DNA of 64,000 nucleotides from Gammaproteobacteria bacterium (GCA_021772985.1 JAJFKX010000020.1:248001-312000); one strand, 5' to 3'. Shown: positions 33,532 to 44,236, counted from the first letter of the stretch. Numbers and translations are program-made. The notes: generated by a model not told the origin, from the letters alone.

Positions 33532-34305
33532 TTATGGTGCAATGGCATTTAATGCTGCATATAACTCATCACGATAGGTGCGGCTGAGTTTCAGGGTGGT
33601 GCCGTTGGTCAGCAGTACCTGATAATCGCCACTGTCGGTGGCAATCAGTTCGGTAATGTATGCAAGGTTCACGATACTGGAGCGATGGATGCGTTTGAAA
33701 CCTTGGGTGGCTAATCGCTGCTCCATTCGGCGCATGGTATCTCGAACCAGATGCTGGCGGTCGGCAACGTGAATGCTGACATAATCCCCATCCGCTTCAA
33801 TCCAGTAAATTTGCGCCGGCTGGAGAAAGTAAACATGTCCGGCAGACCGGACGATAATACGCTCTTCAGCAGTGCGGTTTGATAGCTTGTCGTTGCTCAG
33901 CAGTTCCCGCAGCTGTTGCGTTCTCAAGGTCAGATTATTCTTATGGATTTCCTCGCGGGCACGGTTCAAACTGTTGCGAAAACGTTGCGCATTTAAAGGT
34001 TTAAGTAAATAGTCCAGAGCATGGACTTTAAACGCTTCCACTGCATGTTGATCATAGGCGGTGAGAAAAATAACCGGTGGCATGTTTTCAGGCCCGATAG
34101 CAGAGATTACATCAAAGCCGCTTACCCTGGGCATTTTGATATCCAGGAATACCAGGTCAGGCCGTGTGGCCAGAATCGAACGAATGGCATCGGAACCATT
34201 GGCACACTGATCGGTGATGATAATGTCCTGCTCTTGTTGTAGAAGTATCTGAATGCCTTCGCGGGCCAAGGGTTCATCATCGGCGATCAACACTTTTAAT
34301 GTCAT
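33532..34305 (-). CDS. LytTR-type response regulator
   Basis: 257 residues. Receiver domain with ADDEPLAREG, phospho-acceptor in LVFLDIKMPRVSG and K in LDYLLKPL; LytTR DNA-binding domain from ~145 (YFLQPAQIYWIEADGDYVSI, KRIHRSSIVNLAYI). It overlaps the partner kinase by 4 bases and is co-translated. LytTR regulators commonly control surface or envelope functions; targets here are unknown. Confidence 0.9.
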   Translation of the reverse strand: MTLKVLIADDEPLAREGIQILLQQEQDIIITDQCANGSDAIRSILATRPDLVFLDIKMPRVSGFDVISAIGPENMPPVIFLTAYDQHAVEAFKVHALDYLLKPLNAQRFRNSLNRAREEIHKNNLTLRTQQLRELLSNDKLSNRTAEERIIVRSAGHVYFLQPAQIYWIEADGDYVSIHVADRQHLVRDTMRRMEQRLATQGFKRIHRSSIVNLAYITELIATDSGDYQVLLTNGTTLKLSRTYRDELYAALNAIAP

Positions 34306-35468
34306 GGCCGTATCCAGCGTTTTTTGCGTGTGTCTGTTATCGCAGGCAGTTCAATGTATACATGAGCACCCCGGCCAACTGCGCCGGTTAGCTTAAATAC
34401 AAAATCATCACCAAATATCTGCTGCAAACGGCTGCGCACATTTTTGATACCAATGCCTTCGATAAATGCCGGGTCATCATGGAACCGACAACCGGCTCCA
34501 TTATCCTGAATTGATACCACCAAGCGTTGAGCCTGCACACTGGTCTCAATCCGCAGTTCACACTCACCTTCCTGTTCAGCAATACCATGTTGCATGGCAT
34601 TTTCAATCAAAGGCTGCAATATCATTGCCGGGACCTGCATAGACAGTGCTTCAGGGAGGTAGCTCTCGGTGATTTTCAAGCGATCACCAAAGCGAACCTG
34701 TTCAATCGCCAAATATTGCCCGACCGTCTGCAGTTCCTCGGCTAAAGGTACCCACTGTGCATTTGTTTCCTCCAGAGTGGCACGAAAAAAGTTCCCCAAT
34801 CGATCTATCATTTCAGTGGCTTTTTCTGTTTCCTGTTTTATAACCAAAACCGAAATGACATTGAGTGTATTAAATAGAAAGTGAGGATTTATCTGCATTT
34901 TTAATGCATGTAACTGTGCTTCCTGTAGCTGGCTGTTCAAGCGTACCGAATCCAGTTCGCGCTGTTGTGCCAACTGATGAAAATTACGAATATTGAAACT
35001 GGCAATAAATACCGTATAAATGATTGCGTTGTATAGAAACAGTGAATCGCCAAATAGAAAATGCCCGATGTGTTGCCAGGGTTGGTAGGTTTTCATTACC
35101 TCGTTCATTTCTTCGCGAAAATGATAATGAAAACTCAATACGCTTACCGCCAATAGCGATAAGGCCAACAACAGCAACATATGGATCACCGCCAGACGCA
35201 CCCAATTTTCCGGACGTACCGGAAAACGGCGTGCAAGCAAAAAAACCAAGGGTGACAAAACCACCCAGGGAAGCCAGATCTTGAGCGTCATAACGTGCAT
35301 GCGGCTCCAGAAATCGGGTTGATAATTATGGATCGTCAGCATGCCTGAGAACTGGGAAAGCAGGTTATAAAACAACAACCCGACCCAAACAGCAACAAGG
35401 ATAATCACCACATTGCGCAAAGCGGTCTGCTTATCAGGCTTATTGGACAGCTGCTGCATGGTAATCAT
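34302..35468 (-). CDS. LytS-like sensor histidine kinase
   Basis: 388 residues. Four or more N-terminal membrane spans, then a dimerisation/phospho-acceptor segment with H in INPHFLFNTLNVIS, and an ATPase domain (PAMILQPLIENAMQHG, DNGAGCRF, GIGIKNVRSRL). Pfam His_kinase type (PF06580). Forms a two-component system with the adjacent LytTR regulator, whose ATG it overlaps. Confidence 0.9.
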   Translation of the reverse strand: MITMQQLSNKPDKQTALRNVVIILVAVWVGLLFYNLLSQFSGMLTIHNYQPDFWSRMHVMTLKIWLPWVVLSPLVFLLARRFPVRPENWVRLAVIHMLLLLALSLLAVSVLSFHYHFREEMNEVMKTYQPWQHIGHFLFGDSLFLYNAIIYTVFIASFNIRNFHQLAQQRELDSVRLNSQLQEAQLHALKMQINPHFLFNTLNVISVLVIKQETEKATEMIDRLGNFFRATLEETNAQWVPLAEELQTVGQYLAIEQVRFGDRLKITESYLPEALSMQVPAMILQPLIENAMQHGIAEQEGECELRIETSVQAQRLVVSIQDNGAGCRFHDDPAFIEGIGIKNVRSRLQQIFGDDFVFKLTGAVGRGAHVYIELPAITDTRKKRWIRP

Positions 35469-35721
35469 CAGAAATGGCGAGCGGGCAGCCAGTCTAGCGG
35501 AAACGCTTAAAGTGTTGAACCTGCAAACGCTGAGTGGCAGATGATCTCAGCTCAATTGCAAATTTCTGCGACCAATGGTTTCGGTAAGCAGTAAACGGGC
35601 ATTTATTATGCAAGCGCCATGTATGCACATTCATGGCGCTGAATCAGGCTGATTTAAGTTACCTGGCTAATACTGTGACGTATTCAGCATTAACTTATTG
35701 CGCAGCGCTGAAATAATAACC

Positions 35722-38454
35722 TTAACTATCGGTTCCGGTTTGTCCGGATGGTTTGGTTTCCAGCATGTTATTGCCGCTATCGGCTGGTGTGCTCTTAGCT
35801 GCTTTACTGGTGTTGTTAGCAGCCTGATTGCCAGCTGGCTCGCTGAGGCTGTAAATACCTTTTACCGCTTCAGGTTTTGCACTGGGTCCCGAAGGTTTGA
35901 CGCGCGCAGGGGGCTTGGGTGCAGGCTTAGCAGTCGCCGGCTTCGGCTTTGGCTTTGCTGTTGCAGCATTATCCACTGGCTTCAAATTTCCATTGTTTTG
36001 AACAGTTGGTGGTGCTTTTTGTTGCTGAACGACGGTTGGTTTAGTACGGGTATTATCAGCCGCTCCATTGGCAGCATTTTCAGCTGGGTTGGGAGCTTTT
36101 GGTACTGGCTTTACAGGTGATGTTTCCTGCCTGGGTTCAACCTGCCTGGAATTATCGGAGACGGCAACTTTGGTAGGCGTATTTGATCGCCGAGGCTGTT
36201 CCGGCTGCTGTGATGTAGTAGCAGCAGGTTTGCCGCCGGTGTTTTGAGTACTGGAAGACTGCGGCTGCTTGTCTTTAACAGGTTGATTACCGCTCTGCTG
36301 AGGGGCTTGTTGGGCAGCTGAGACCTGAGCCGGGTTAACTTGTGGTGTTGTTTGCTTGCCTGCAGTATCAGCGGTTTGCTGATTTTGCTGCCGGTTAGCA
36401 TTGTCCGCATTGTTGTTATTTTGATTATTGGCCTGGTTGCCATCTTGTTGTTGATTCGCAGGACGGCGTTTGCGACCGCCACGTTTGCCACGGCGGCGCG
36501 GTGTTGCATTTATATTGTTATTGGCAGCATCGTTGTTTTGGGGATGATCGCCTGCTGTGTTGTTTCGTTGGGGCTTTTTGTGAGTAGTCTGTTTTTTAGC
36601 CTGTTTGCCCTGTGAGGTTTTCTTGGCAGTTTTTCTGGCGTTGCGATTTCCGCGGTTATTTTGCTGGTTGTCACCGCGGCTCTGTCTACCTCTGCGTTGT
36701 GTTGGTGCGGTTTTTTGATCAGAACGCCTGTGTGACGTTGTTTTTTTCTTGCGGCTGGGCCGGCGTGGTTTCGAATCAGCACCTTGCTGGCCGGTAAAGA
36801 ATGCAACTATGGTTTTCCAAAAGCCAGTTTTGGCTGGTTGTATACGCGGTGCCGGTCCGCTGGGGCGAACACCGCTGACGGCAGGTTGTTCTGCGATGGC
36901 GGTCGACTTGGTGACTTCACTGGCAACCACTTCTCCTTCATCAAGATTAACCTGCAAATAACTTGGTTCAGAGCTCATTTCGGCTTTGCGCAAGCGTTTG
37001 ATTTCAAAACGCGGCGTGTGCATATCCGGGTTGACCAGTACCAAAATCGGCACGTTGTAACGCTGTTCTATGGTTTGAATTGCTTCGCGTTTTTCGTTGT
37101 GCAGGAAATTGGCCACAGTGGTTGGGGCCTGGGCAAGAATTTGGCCGGTATGGTCTTTAATAGCCTCTTCTTCAATCAGCCGCAACATGGACAAGGCTAA
37201 TGATTCGACACTGCGGATACTGCCATGTCCAAGGCAGCGGGGGCAGGTTAGATAACTGGACTCGCCAATTGATGGGCGCATTCGCTGCCTGGACATTTCC
37301 AGCAGGCCGAATTTGGAAATACGCCCTGTCTGAATTCTGGCACGGTCATGGCTTAATGCGTCCCGAATACGTTCTTCCACCTTACGCTGATTGCCACGGT
37401 TAAGCATATCAATAAAGTCGATCACGATCAGACCGCCTAAATCACGAATGCGCAGTTGCCGGGCGATTTCATCAGCAGCTTCCAGGTTGGTTTGAAAGGC
37501 TGTTTCCTCGATATCGGCACCTTTGGTGGCGCGTGCTGAATTAATGTCGATGGACAGCAATGCTTCGGTGTGATCGATCACCAGTGCGCCGCCGGAAGGC
37601 AGGGTGACTTCACGCGCAAACGCGGTTTCGATCTGGCTTTCGATCTGATAACGGGTAAATAATGGCGAATCACCTTTGTATAATTTGAGCTTGCGCAGGT
37701 TATGCGGCATTACCAGTTGCATGAATTCCAGTGCGCTCTGATAGACACTGTCACTGTCGATCAGGATTTCACTGATATCGTCGCGCAGGTAATCCCGCAG
37801 TGCCCGAATAATCAGATTGCTTTCCTGGTAAATCAAAAAGGGTGCTTTTCTTTCTTGAGTGGCTTTCTCAATGGCTGCCCATAATTGCTGCAGGTAATCC
37901 AAATCCCATTGCAATTCTTCAATATTGCGGTCGACGCCGGCAGTGCGGATAATCAGCCCCATATTTTTAGGAACATTCAGCTGATCCATTACCGCCCGGA
38001 TTTGGTCACGGTCAGAGCCGCTGATCCGACGTGATACGCCACCACTTTTTGGGCTGTTGGGCATCAGCACCGAATAACGGCCAGCCAGACTGATGTAGGT
38101 GCTCAGCGCCGCGCCCTTAGTGCCGCGCTCTTCTTTTTCAACCTGTACGATCAGTTCCTGGCCTTCCTTAAGGACATCTTTCAGGTTGATACTGTTGGGG
38201 TTGCTGCCTTCCGGCAAAGGCAGTGCGGCTGGGTTGATTTCCTTGAAGGGCAGGAAGCCATGACGTTCCGTGCCATAGTTGACAAAGCAAGCTTCCAGGC
38301 TATGTTCAACACGGGTAATACGGGCTTTGTAGACGTTGGCTTTTTTTTGCTCGTGGGCGGCAGTCTCGAGATCCAGATCAATCAGTTTTTGGCCATCAGC
38401 AATGGCCACACGCAACTCTTCCGCTTGAGTTGCGTTAATCAGCATACGTTTCAT
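35722..38454 (-). CDS. rne: ribonuclease E
   Basis: 910 residues from the ATG at 38454 (MKRMLINATQAEELRVAI); the frame runs 16 codons further up without support. An S1 domain, then the RNase H/DNase I-like catalytic core with VIDFIDM (active-site D), followed by the Zn-link CPRCLGHG (around residue 400). The C-terminal ~370 residues are a disordered Arg/Lys/Gln/Asn/Pro-rich scaffold (PRRPSRKKKTTSHRRSDQ and others), the degradosome assembly region. RNase E processes mRNA, rRNA and tRNA. Divergent from rluC, as is common in gammaproteobacteria. Confidence 0.95.
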   Translation of the reverse strand: MKRMLINATQAEELRVAIADGQKLIDLDLETAAHEQKKANVYKARITRVEHSLEACFVNYGTERHGFLPFKEINPAALPLPEGSNPNSINLKDVLKEGQELIVQVEKEERGTKGAALSTYISLAGRYSVLMPNSPKSGGVSRRISGSDRDQIRAVMDQLNVPKNMGLIIRTAGVDRNIEELQWDLDYLQQLWAAIEKATQERKAPFLIYQESNLIIRALRDYLRDDISEILIDSDSVYQSALEFMQLVMPHNLRKLKLYKGDSPLFTRYQIESQIETAFAREVTLPSGGALVIDHTEALLSIDINSARATKGADIEETAFQTNLEAADEIARQLRIRDLGGLIVIDFIDMLNRGNQRKVEERIRDALSHDRARIQTGRISKFGLLEMSRQRMRPSIGESSYLTCPRCLGHGSIRSVESLALSMLRLIEEEAIKDHTGQILAQAPTTVANFLHNEKREAIQTIEQRYNVPILVLVNPDMHTPRFEIKRLRKAEMSSEPSYLQVNLDEGEVVASEVTKSTAIAEQPAVSGVRPSGPAPRIQPAKTGFWKTIVAFFTGQQGADSKPRRPSRKKKTTSHRRSDQKTAPTQRRGRQSRGDNQQNNRGNRNARKTAKKTSQGKQAKKQTTHKKPQRNNTAGDHPQNNDAANNNINATPRRRGKRGGRKRRPANQQQDGNQANNQNNNNADNANRQQNQQTADTAGKQTTPQVNPAQVSAAQQAPQQSGNQPVKDKQPQSSSTQNTGGKPAATTSQQPEQPRRSNTPTKVAVSDNSRQVEPRQETSPVKPVPKAPNPAENAANGAADNTRTKPTVVQQQKAPPTVQNNGNLKPVDNAATAKPKPKPATAKPAPKPPARVKPSGPSAKPEAVKGIYSLSEPAGNQAANNTSKAAKSTPADSGNNMLETKPSGQTGTDS

Positions 38455-38564
38455 TGTTATATTCCTCACCATCCCAGGTGACGCCAGCTTCGCGCCATTC
38501 AAATGCAGGCTGCGAACTTCCAGTTATCGACTGTCAATTTGCGCGATACCGGGATGTCATACTG

Positions 38565-38590
38565 GTCATCAAGTAAATCAACTTGATGAC
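38565..38590 (-). promoter_or_regulatory. perfect hairpin in the rne leader
   Basis: GTCATCAAGT (38565-38574), loop AAATCA, ACTTGATGAC (38581-38590): a 10-base perfect stem about 110 bases upstream of the rne ATG. RNase E commonly autoregulates through structures in its 5' leader; this is a candidate, not shown to act. Confidence 0.45.
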
Positions 38591-38659
38591 ATTAAATTCA
38601 TTGGGTCTACAGCATGGTTGCTGTAAGACGATTATTTATAATTACGATGTAACCAACCA

Positions 38660-38689
38660 TTGTGACCATATATCGTTGTGACCATATAT
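38660..38689. repeat. tandem 14-bp repeat in the rne-rluC intergenic region
   Basis: TTGTGACCATATAT occurs at 38660-38673 and again at 38676-38689 (unit spacing 16). Together with the inverted repeat TTCATTCAC/GTGAATGAA (38697-38705, 38731-38739) it suggests a regulator-binding or promoter region shared by the divergent rne and rluC genes. Confidence 0.5.
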
Positions 38690-38875
38690 TGCACGGTTCA
38701 TTCACAAGAATGCCGTAAACCATCGCTAATGTGAATGAAAATACACGAAGGAGTCGGGGTTGGTACTAATCAACGTGCATGCGATGATAGCAACTATAAG
38801 ACAGTCTGGCAATGTGCCTGAAGTTGGGATATACGCTCAAGTGGTCATGTAAATTATAATAAATTCAATAAGTTA

Positions 38876-39808
38876 ATGAATATGTACTCAACCCATACAG
38901 AAGTGCGGCAAGTCCAGGTTGATGAAAGTCGCGCAGGTCAGCGCCTGGATAATTTTTTGCAACATGCTTTGGGCGGGTTGCCTCGTGGGTTGCTATATCG
39001 CCTGATTCGCACTGGACAGGTGCGGGTTAACGGGAAACGCGCCAAGGCCATGCAACGTCTTGAACATGGGGATCAAGTCCGCCTGCCACCGGTAAAGCGG
39101 CAAGCAGATATGCCGATTCAATTGCCTGCAACATTGCTGCGCACAGTTCGGGATTCAGTGCTTTATCAAGATCAACAGCAACTGATTTTGAATAAACCGG
39201 CGGGTCTGGCGGTACACGCAGGCAGTGGGCTGAATTATGGTTTGATCGATGTTATGCAGAAACTGTGGCCACAGTATCCGGATTTGGCTTTGGCGCACCG
39301 TTTGGACCGGGAAACCAGTGGTTGCCTGCTGGCCGGTGTTAACCGCCGGGCATTGCAGGCACAACAACAGGCTTTTCTTCAGCACCAGGTGGAAAAACGC
39401 TATTTGGCGCTGCTTTGTGGACGGCCTAAAGAACACAACTTCATGGTGGACTTGCCACTTGCGAAAGCCCTCCGGGGTAAACGTTCACGAATGATTGTCG
39501 ATGATGAAGGAAAACATGCTGTTACCCGGTTCAAGGTGCTGGAGCAATACCGCAGCTATACCCTGGTAGAAGCCGAACCAGTCACCGGGCGAACGCATCA
39601 GATTCGTGCACATGCCGCCAACATCGGGTTGCCGGTTGCCGGGGATCCGCTGTATCAAAAGCCATCTGCGGTAACCGCCCAACGGCAGGCAGGGTTATTG
39701 CGGATGTTTTTGCATGCGCACCATCTACGATTGAACTGGCCACAAGATATATTGGTCAATGCACCATTACCTGATAGCCTACGCACCTTTATTGACCAGC
39801 TGAGCTGA
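38876..39808 (+). CDS. rluC: 23S rRNA pseudouridine synthase RluC
   Basis: 310 residues. N-terminal S4 domain (AGQRLDNFLQHALGGLPRGL, then IRTGQVRVNGKR), catalytic aspartate in LALAHRLDRETSGCLL, and VEAEPVTGRTHQIRAHAANIG near the end. RluC makes pseudouridines 955, 2504 and 2580 in E. coli 23S rRNA. First gene of the long plus-strand run to uvrC. Divergent from rne across a 420-base regulatory region. Confidence 0.95.
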   Translation: MNMYSTHTEVRQVQVDESRAGQRLDNFLQHALGGLPRGLLYRLIRTGQVRVNGKRAKAMQRLEHGDQVRLPPVKRQADMPIQLPATLLRTVRDSVLYQDQQQLILNKPAGLAVHAGSGLNYGLIDVMQKLWPQYPDLALAHRLDRETSGCLLAGVNRRALQAQQQAFLQHQVEKRYLALLCGRPKEHNFMVDLPLAKALRGKRSRMIVDDEGKHAVTRFKVLEQYRSYTLVEAEPVTGRTHQIRAHAANIGLPVAGDPLYQKPSAVTAQRQAGLLRMFLHAHHLRLNWPQDILVNAPLPDSLRTFIDQLS

Positions 39809-39814
39809 TTGTCT

Positions 39815-41059
39815 ATGTTCCAACCTTTATCTCTGTTTGTCGGTCTACGCTACATGCGCGCCAAGCGGCGCAACCATTTCATTTCGTTTATTTCGTTGAC
39901 CTCAATGATCGGTATTGCCCTGGGGGTGGCAACTTTGATCACAGTGTTGTCGGTGATGAATGGTTTCGAGAAAGAGCTGCAGGAACGCATTCTGGGTTTT
40001 GTATCACACGCCACGATTGAAGACTGGGGTGGTGAATTCGAAAACTGGGAGCAGGTGGTGGAAACCAGCCGGCAGAATCCGGAGGTGATAGGCGCAGCCC
40101 CTTATATTGAACAGGAAACATTGCTGAAAGCCCGCGGTGTCAACGGCGCACTGGTGCGTGGAATTATCCCGGAACTGGAACCGGCGGTGTCCGATTTACA
40201 TCAGCACATGGTGTCCGGTGAGTTGAGCCAGTTGCAACCCAACAGCTTTAATGTGTTGCTCGGCGAAGGCCTGGCCTTGCGGCTGGGGGTTGGGGTTGGA
40301 GATTCGGTAACAATTTTTGCTCCACAAGTACGTACTACACCTGCCGGTATTATCCCTCAGGTAAAACGGTTTACGGTCACAGGTATTTTTGCTGCCGGCG
40401 TGAATGAATATGACACGGCATTGGCGGTAGTGCACGTCAGTGATGCACAACGTTTATTCCGGTTGAACGGAACAGTCACCGGTGTACGGCTCAAGCTGCA
40501 GGATTTATTTCGTGCCCGTTTGGTTGCCAGTAAACTGGCCAATGAATTACCAGGGGTTTATAACGTAAGGGACTGGACTCAGCAGCACAGCAATCTTTTC
40601 AGAGCGGTGCGCATGGAAAAACTGGTTATGTTCGTCATCTTATCAATGATTATTGCAGTGGCGGCATTCAATATCATTTCCACTTTGATTATGGTGGTTA
40701 CCGACAAGCAGGCAGATATTGCAATTTTGCGCACCATGGGGGCAAGCCCCAAAACGATCATGCGGATATTTATTGTGCAGGGCAGTTTGATCGGTGTGGT
40801 CGGGACCATGCTCGGTGTGATCGGCGGGGTAGTACTGGCAACCAATGTGGAAACCATTGTGCCTGCGCTGGAACGTTTGCTGAACACCGATTTTCTTTCC
40901 GCCGAAGTTTATTACATCAGCGAATTGCCTTCCGACCTTCAATGGCAGGATGTGGTGAAATTTTCAGGTGTCTCGCTGTTGCTGTCTTTGCTGGCGACAT
41001 TGTATCCGGCCGCCAGGGCGGCCAAAGTGCAGCCTGCGGAGGCATTGAGTTATGAATGA
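39815..41059 (+). CDS. lolF: lipoprotein-releasing permease, LolC/E-type (LolF)
   Basis: 414 residues from the ATG at 39815; a TTG at 39809 is the other option. MacB-like architecture: one N-terminal span ([21 protein letters not shown]), a large periplasmic domain and three C-terminal spans ([19 protein letters not shown] ...). With the overlapping LolD it extracts mature lipoproteins from the inner membrane for outer-membrane delivery. Only one permease is encoded, as in species with a LolF homodimer rather than LolC plus LolE. Confidence 0.85.
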   Translation: MFQPLSLFVGLRYMRAKRRNHFISFISLTSMIGIALGVATLITVLSVMNGFEKELQERILGFVSHATIEDWGGEFENWEQVVETSRQNPEVIGAAPYIEQETLLKARGVNGALVRGIIPELEPAVSDLHQHMVSGELSQLQPNSFNVLLGEGLALRLGVGVGDSVTIFAPQVRTTPAGIIPQVKRFTVTGIFAAGVNEYDTALAVVHVSDAQRLFRLNGTVTGVRLKLQDLFRARLVASKLANELPGVYNVRDWTQQHSNLFRAVRMEKLVMFVILSMIIAVAAFNIISTLIMVVTDKQADIAILRTMGASPKTIMRIFIVQGSLIGVVGTMLGVIGGVVLATNVETIVPALERLLNTDFLSAEVYYISELPSDLQWQDVVKFSGVSLLLSLLATLYPAARAAKVQPAEALSYE

Positions 41060-41765
41060 TTCAAACGCAAAGTCAGCAAATACAGTGTTGCAGGCAGTCA
41101 AACTGAGTAAGCAGTTTGTGCAGGGCGAGCGCACCTTGAATATTTTGCACGAGATTGAATTGTCCATCCGTGCTGGTGAGTCTGTCGCCATTGTCGGTGC
41201 ATCAGGTGCCGGTAAAAGTACTTTATTGCATTTACTGGGCGGCCTGGATAACCCGACCAGTGGCAAGGTGTTGCTGGCTGGTGAAGACTTAATAGCCTGT
41301 AATGAAACCCATCGCGGGGATTTACGCAATCGGCACTTGGGTTTTATTTACCAATTCCATCATTTATTACCTGAATTTACCGCACTGGAAAACGTTGCCA
41401 TGCCGCTATTGATTCGTGGTGATAACCCGGCTAAAGCAAAAACGGTAGCTGCTGATTTGTTGATTGAAGTGGGGCTGGGCGAACGTCTGACACATAAACC
41501 CGGTGAGCTTTCCGGTGGTGAACGTCAGCGTGCTGCAGTGGCGCGTGCATTGGTGACCCAACCTGACTGTATTTTGGCAGATGAACCTACCGGTAATCTG
41601 GATGAGGCCACTGCAGCTCGGGTATTTAATTTATTGGTTGAATTGAACCGGCAACATCACACTGCGTTGATTCTGGTAACCCATGACTTACGTTTGGCAC
41701 AAAAAGCTGATCGACGTTTGGAGTTAACCGGCGGGCACTTGATCGAGCAGGTGACAGCTCCCTGA
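41052..41765 (+). CDS. lolD: lipoprotein-releasing ATPase LolD
   Basis: 237 residues. Walker [10 protein letters not shown], the Q-loop region [14 protein letters not shown], signature [15 protein letters not shown] and Walker [14 protein letters not shown]. It overlaps the permease by 8 bases. LolD powers the Lol transporter. Confidence 0.9.
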   Translation: MNDSNAKSANTVLQAVKLSKQFVQGERTLNILHEIELSIRAGESVAIVGASGAGKSTLLHLLGGLDNPTSGKVLLAGEDLIACNETHRGDLRNRHLGFIYQFHHLLPEFTALENVAMPLLIRGDNPAKAKTVAADLLIEVGLGERLTHKPGELSGGERQRAAVARALVTQPDCILADEPTGNLDEATAARVFNLLVELNRQHHTALILVTHDLRLAQKADRRLELTGGHLIEQVTAP

Positions 41766-41962
41766 AGCATTTGTGGTTGAGTCCTTCAGCCGGCATTTTT
41801 CAGTAATGGATGTAAAGCAAGCCATTTTCTGACATGGCGCCACTGAGTTTGCTGCTGTCCAGGTGAACCAGCTGGCCGCAAAGTGTGCGGATGGTTTGTT
41901 CTTTTCCCTTACTGCCAACAATCCGTTCCCTGCTAGGTCGCTGTAATGGTTCGTTAAGCTTA

Positions 41963-44236
41963 ATGACTAGCGGCTGTGTCGGTTTGAGTTCAATACTGTG
42001 GCTGCCGATGTTGCCAGCAAAAGTAAGCTGTCTGGTGATGTTATGTGCCGGGCTGCTAAGCCTGCAATGTCGGTATGGGAAAATTATCGCGGTCCTGCTG
42101 TTCGGAATGTGCTGGAGCATTTGGCAGGCCCGGTTGGTTTATTACGCCATTCCAGCACAGCAAATCAACCAATCGGTGAGCTTGTCAGGTCAAGTATTGA
42201 ATATGCCCAGGCAACTGGCCGATGCGCAACAATTTATCCTGCGTGTGGATCAACCTGGCTGGTTATCCAACAGGTTGATACGGATCAGTTGGTTCCGGGC
42301 TGAGCAAACAGTAAAATCCGGCGATCACTGGCAGGTTGCCGGCAGGCTGCGGCCGGTATATGGAACCGTCAATCCGCAAGGGTTTGATTATGCCCGCTGG
42401 TTGCTGTCGATGCGTATCAGTGGAACATTATCGGTAAAAAGCGCAGCTAAACTTGATAAGGCTGATCGATACTCAATCAATTTTCAGCGGGCAGCGATAA
42501 CCGATTGGATTAATGCTGCATTGCCAGTTCATTCAGCAGCCACTGCCAGGGCTTTGGCGATCGGTGATCGCAGTGCAGTCTCGCTACAGCAACGAGAAGC
42601 ACTGATACGTACCGGTACCGGTCATCTGTTGGCTATTTCGGGGCTGCATGTGGGGATGGTGAGTATGCTGGGCTGGTTGCTGGGCAGGCTGGTTTATGCT
42701 TTGTTTGCCGTATTAAGGTGTCGGTTTGTGCAGTATCAATTGGTACAGTCTCTGCCAGTTTATTTAAGCCTGTTAACAGCTGCAGCTTACGCCATGTTAG
42801 CGGGTATGGTGGTTAGCGCCGAGCGGGCACTGGTGATGCTGATGGCGGCTGGATTGGCGATGTTATTGCGCCGGCAATTCCCGTCAGGCCGGATATTGAT
42901 GGCTGCGCTGCTATTGGTATTACTGTTGAACCCGTTGGTAGTGTTGGGTGCTGGTTTCTGGTTGTCGTTTACGGCTGTTTTCTGGTTGTGGTGGAGTATG
43001 CATGGGCGTTTGAATGGAAACGCCTGGTGGCGGCAGCCAGTATATTTGCAACTTGTTTTGATGCTGGGGATGTTGCCGTTGCAACTGATCTGGTTTCAAC
43101 AGTTCAGCCTGGCCGCACTACCGGCCAATATTATTGCTATTCCAATGGTGAGTCTATTGATTCTGCCGGTTTTGCTGCTGGCCGTGTTGATGCATCTGGC
43201 CAGTCTGCCTGGCGCAGAAATACTTCTGCAGTGTGCAGCTGGATTGCTGCAGGGTTTACAGCAGATGCTGAGCTGGTTGGCCAGTTACGAATACAGCGCC
43301 TTAAAGCTGACGCCTAACCCTTCACACTGGAGTTTTTTGTTGGCTGTTATCGGCTCTCTATGGAGTTTGGCACCAAAAGGTCTGCCATTTCGAGCTGTCG
43401 GGTTGCTGTTGTTGTTACCACTGTTGTTTCCAGTAGACAATCAACCGCCGCCTGGGCATTGGGAAATGCAGTTGTTTGATATTGGTCAGGGACAGGCCAT
43501 GGCACTACGTACCGCTAATCATGTGCTGGTATATGACACCGGTCCGGGGGATGGCGCTGGCCGGGACAGGCTGCATTCCAGCATATTACCGCTAGTTCAG
43601 CGTTGGGGAGGCGTGGTTGACAAGTTGATGATTAGCCATGGTGATCTTGATCATGCAGGTGGCTACCGCACTGCTGTTGACCTATGGGGTATGGCTGAAG
43701 TCAGCAGCAGTCAACACAGTTTAGGTGCTCCCTGTCATGCAGGACAGAGCTGGTTGTGGGATGGCGTGCTGTTCAGGGTTCTGCACCCTGGCATATACCT
43801 GCCTTATCTGGGTAATGACAGTTCATGTGTGCTGCTGGTTGAATCAGAATACGGCCGTATTCTGATACCCGGTGATATTAGTAAAGCGGCTGAGCAACGC
43901 TTGGTAAATGTGTATGCGGACCTGCAAGCAGATGTGTTGATCGTCCCCCATCACGGCAGTAAAACTTCTTCTTCAGCCACATTATTAAGTGCGGTCAGTC
44001 CCAGTTGGGCATTGGTCAGTACTGGTCGCTGGAATCGGTTTGATATGCCACACTCGGTAGTCCGGCAGCGATTTTCTGAATTGGATATTCCTTTATTCAA
44101 CACAGCGGATTGCGGTGCTATGCAAATAACCACATACGACCTCAGGGATTTAAATTTTCAATTCACCGGATTGGCAACCAGGCGCTGGTGGAATGATCGA
44201 AAACACTGTGAAATTCAGGCTACAGTCATAGAATGA
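41963..44236 (+). CDS. comEC: ComEC/Rec2-type DNA-uptake channel
   Basis: 757 residues from an ATG at 41963, chosen because its N-terminus (MTSGCVGLSSILWLPMLPAK) fits the usual first ComEC segment; an in-frame GTG/ATG cluster upstream (41885) is weaker. Competence domain with ~8 spans (TGHLLAISGLHVGMVSMLG), then a metallo-beta-lactamase-like extracellular domain (QAMALRTANHVLVYDTGPGD, DLDHAGG, HHGSKTSSS). Takes up single-stranded DNA across the inner membrane. It is separated by 197 bases from lolD and is followed by exbB. Confidence 0.85.
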   Translation: MTSGCVGLSSILWLPMLPAKVSCLVMLCAGLLSLQCRYGKIIAVLLFGMCWSIWQARLVYYAIPAQQINQSVSLSGQVLNMPRQLADAQQFILRVDQPGWLSNRLIRISWFRAEQTVKSGDHWQVAGRLRPVYGTVNPQGFDYARWLLSMRISGTLSVKSAAKLDKADRYSINFQRAAITDWINAALPVHSAATARALAIGDRSAVSLQQREALIRTGTGHLLAISGLHVGMVSMLGWLLGRLVYALFAVLRCRFVQYQLVQSLPVYLSLLTAAAYAMLAGMVVSAERALVMLMAAGLAMLLRRQFPSGRILMAALLLVLLLNPLVVLGAGFWLSFTAVFWLWWSMHGRLNGNAWWRQPVYLQLVLMLGMLPLQLIWFQQFSLAALPANIIAIPMVSLLILPVLLLAVLMHLASLPGAEILLQCAAGLLQGLQQMLSWLASYEYSALKLTPNPSHWSFLLAVIGSLWSLAPKGLPFRAVGLLLLLPLLFPVDNQPPPGHWEMQLFDIGQGQAMALRTANHVLVYDTGPGDGAGRDRLHSSILPLVQRWGGVVDKLMISHGDLDHAGGYRTAVDLWGMAEVSSSQHSLGAPCHAGQSWLWDGVLFRVLHPGIYLPYLGNDSSCVLLVESEYGRILIPGDISKAAEQRLVNVYADLQADVLIVPHHGSKTSSSATLLSAVSPSWALVSTGRWNRFDMPHSVVRQRFSELDIPLFNTADCGAMQITTYDLRDLNFQFTGLATRRWWNDRKHCEIQATVIE

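Noticed and set aside
35722-36800. Several long frames on both strands in the rne 3' part
   Set aside because: They arise from the repetitive, biased codon use of the RNase E disordered tail.
36340-36900. Possible repeat array in the rne tail region (CRISPR-like)
   Set aside because: Repeats are irregular codon-level low-complexity sequence, not fixed repeats with spacers; no CRISPR array or cas gene found in the window.
41800-42120. Minus-strand frame of 106 codons facing lolD and overlapping the start of comEC, with plausible residue composition
   Set aside because: It overlaps the recognisable ComEC N-terminus, has no ribosome site and no family likeness; probably a shadow of the coding strand.
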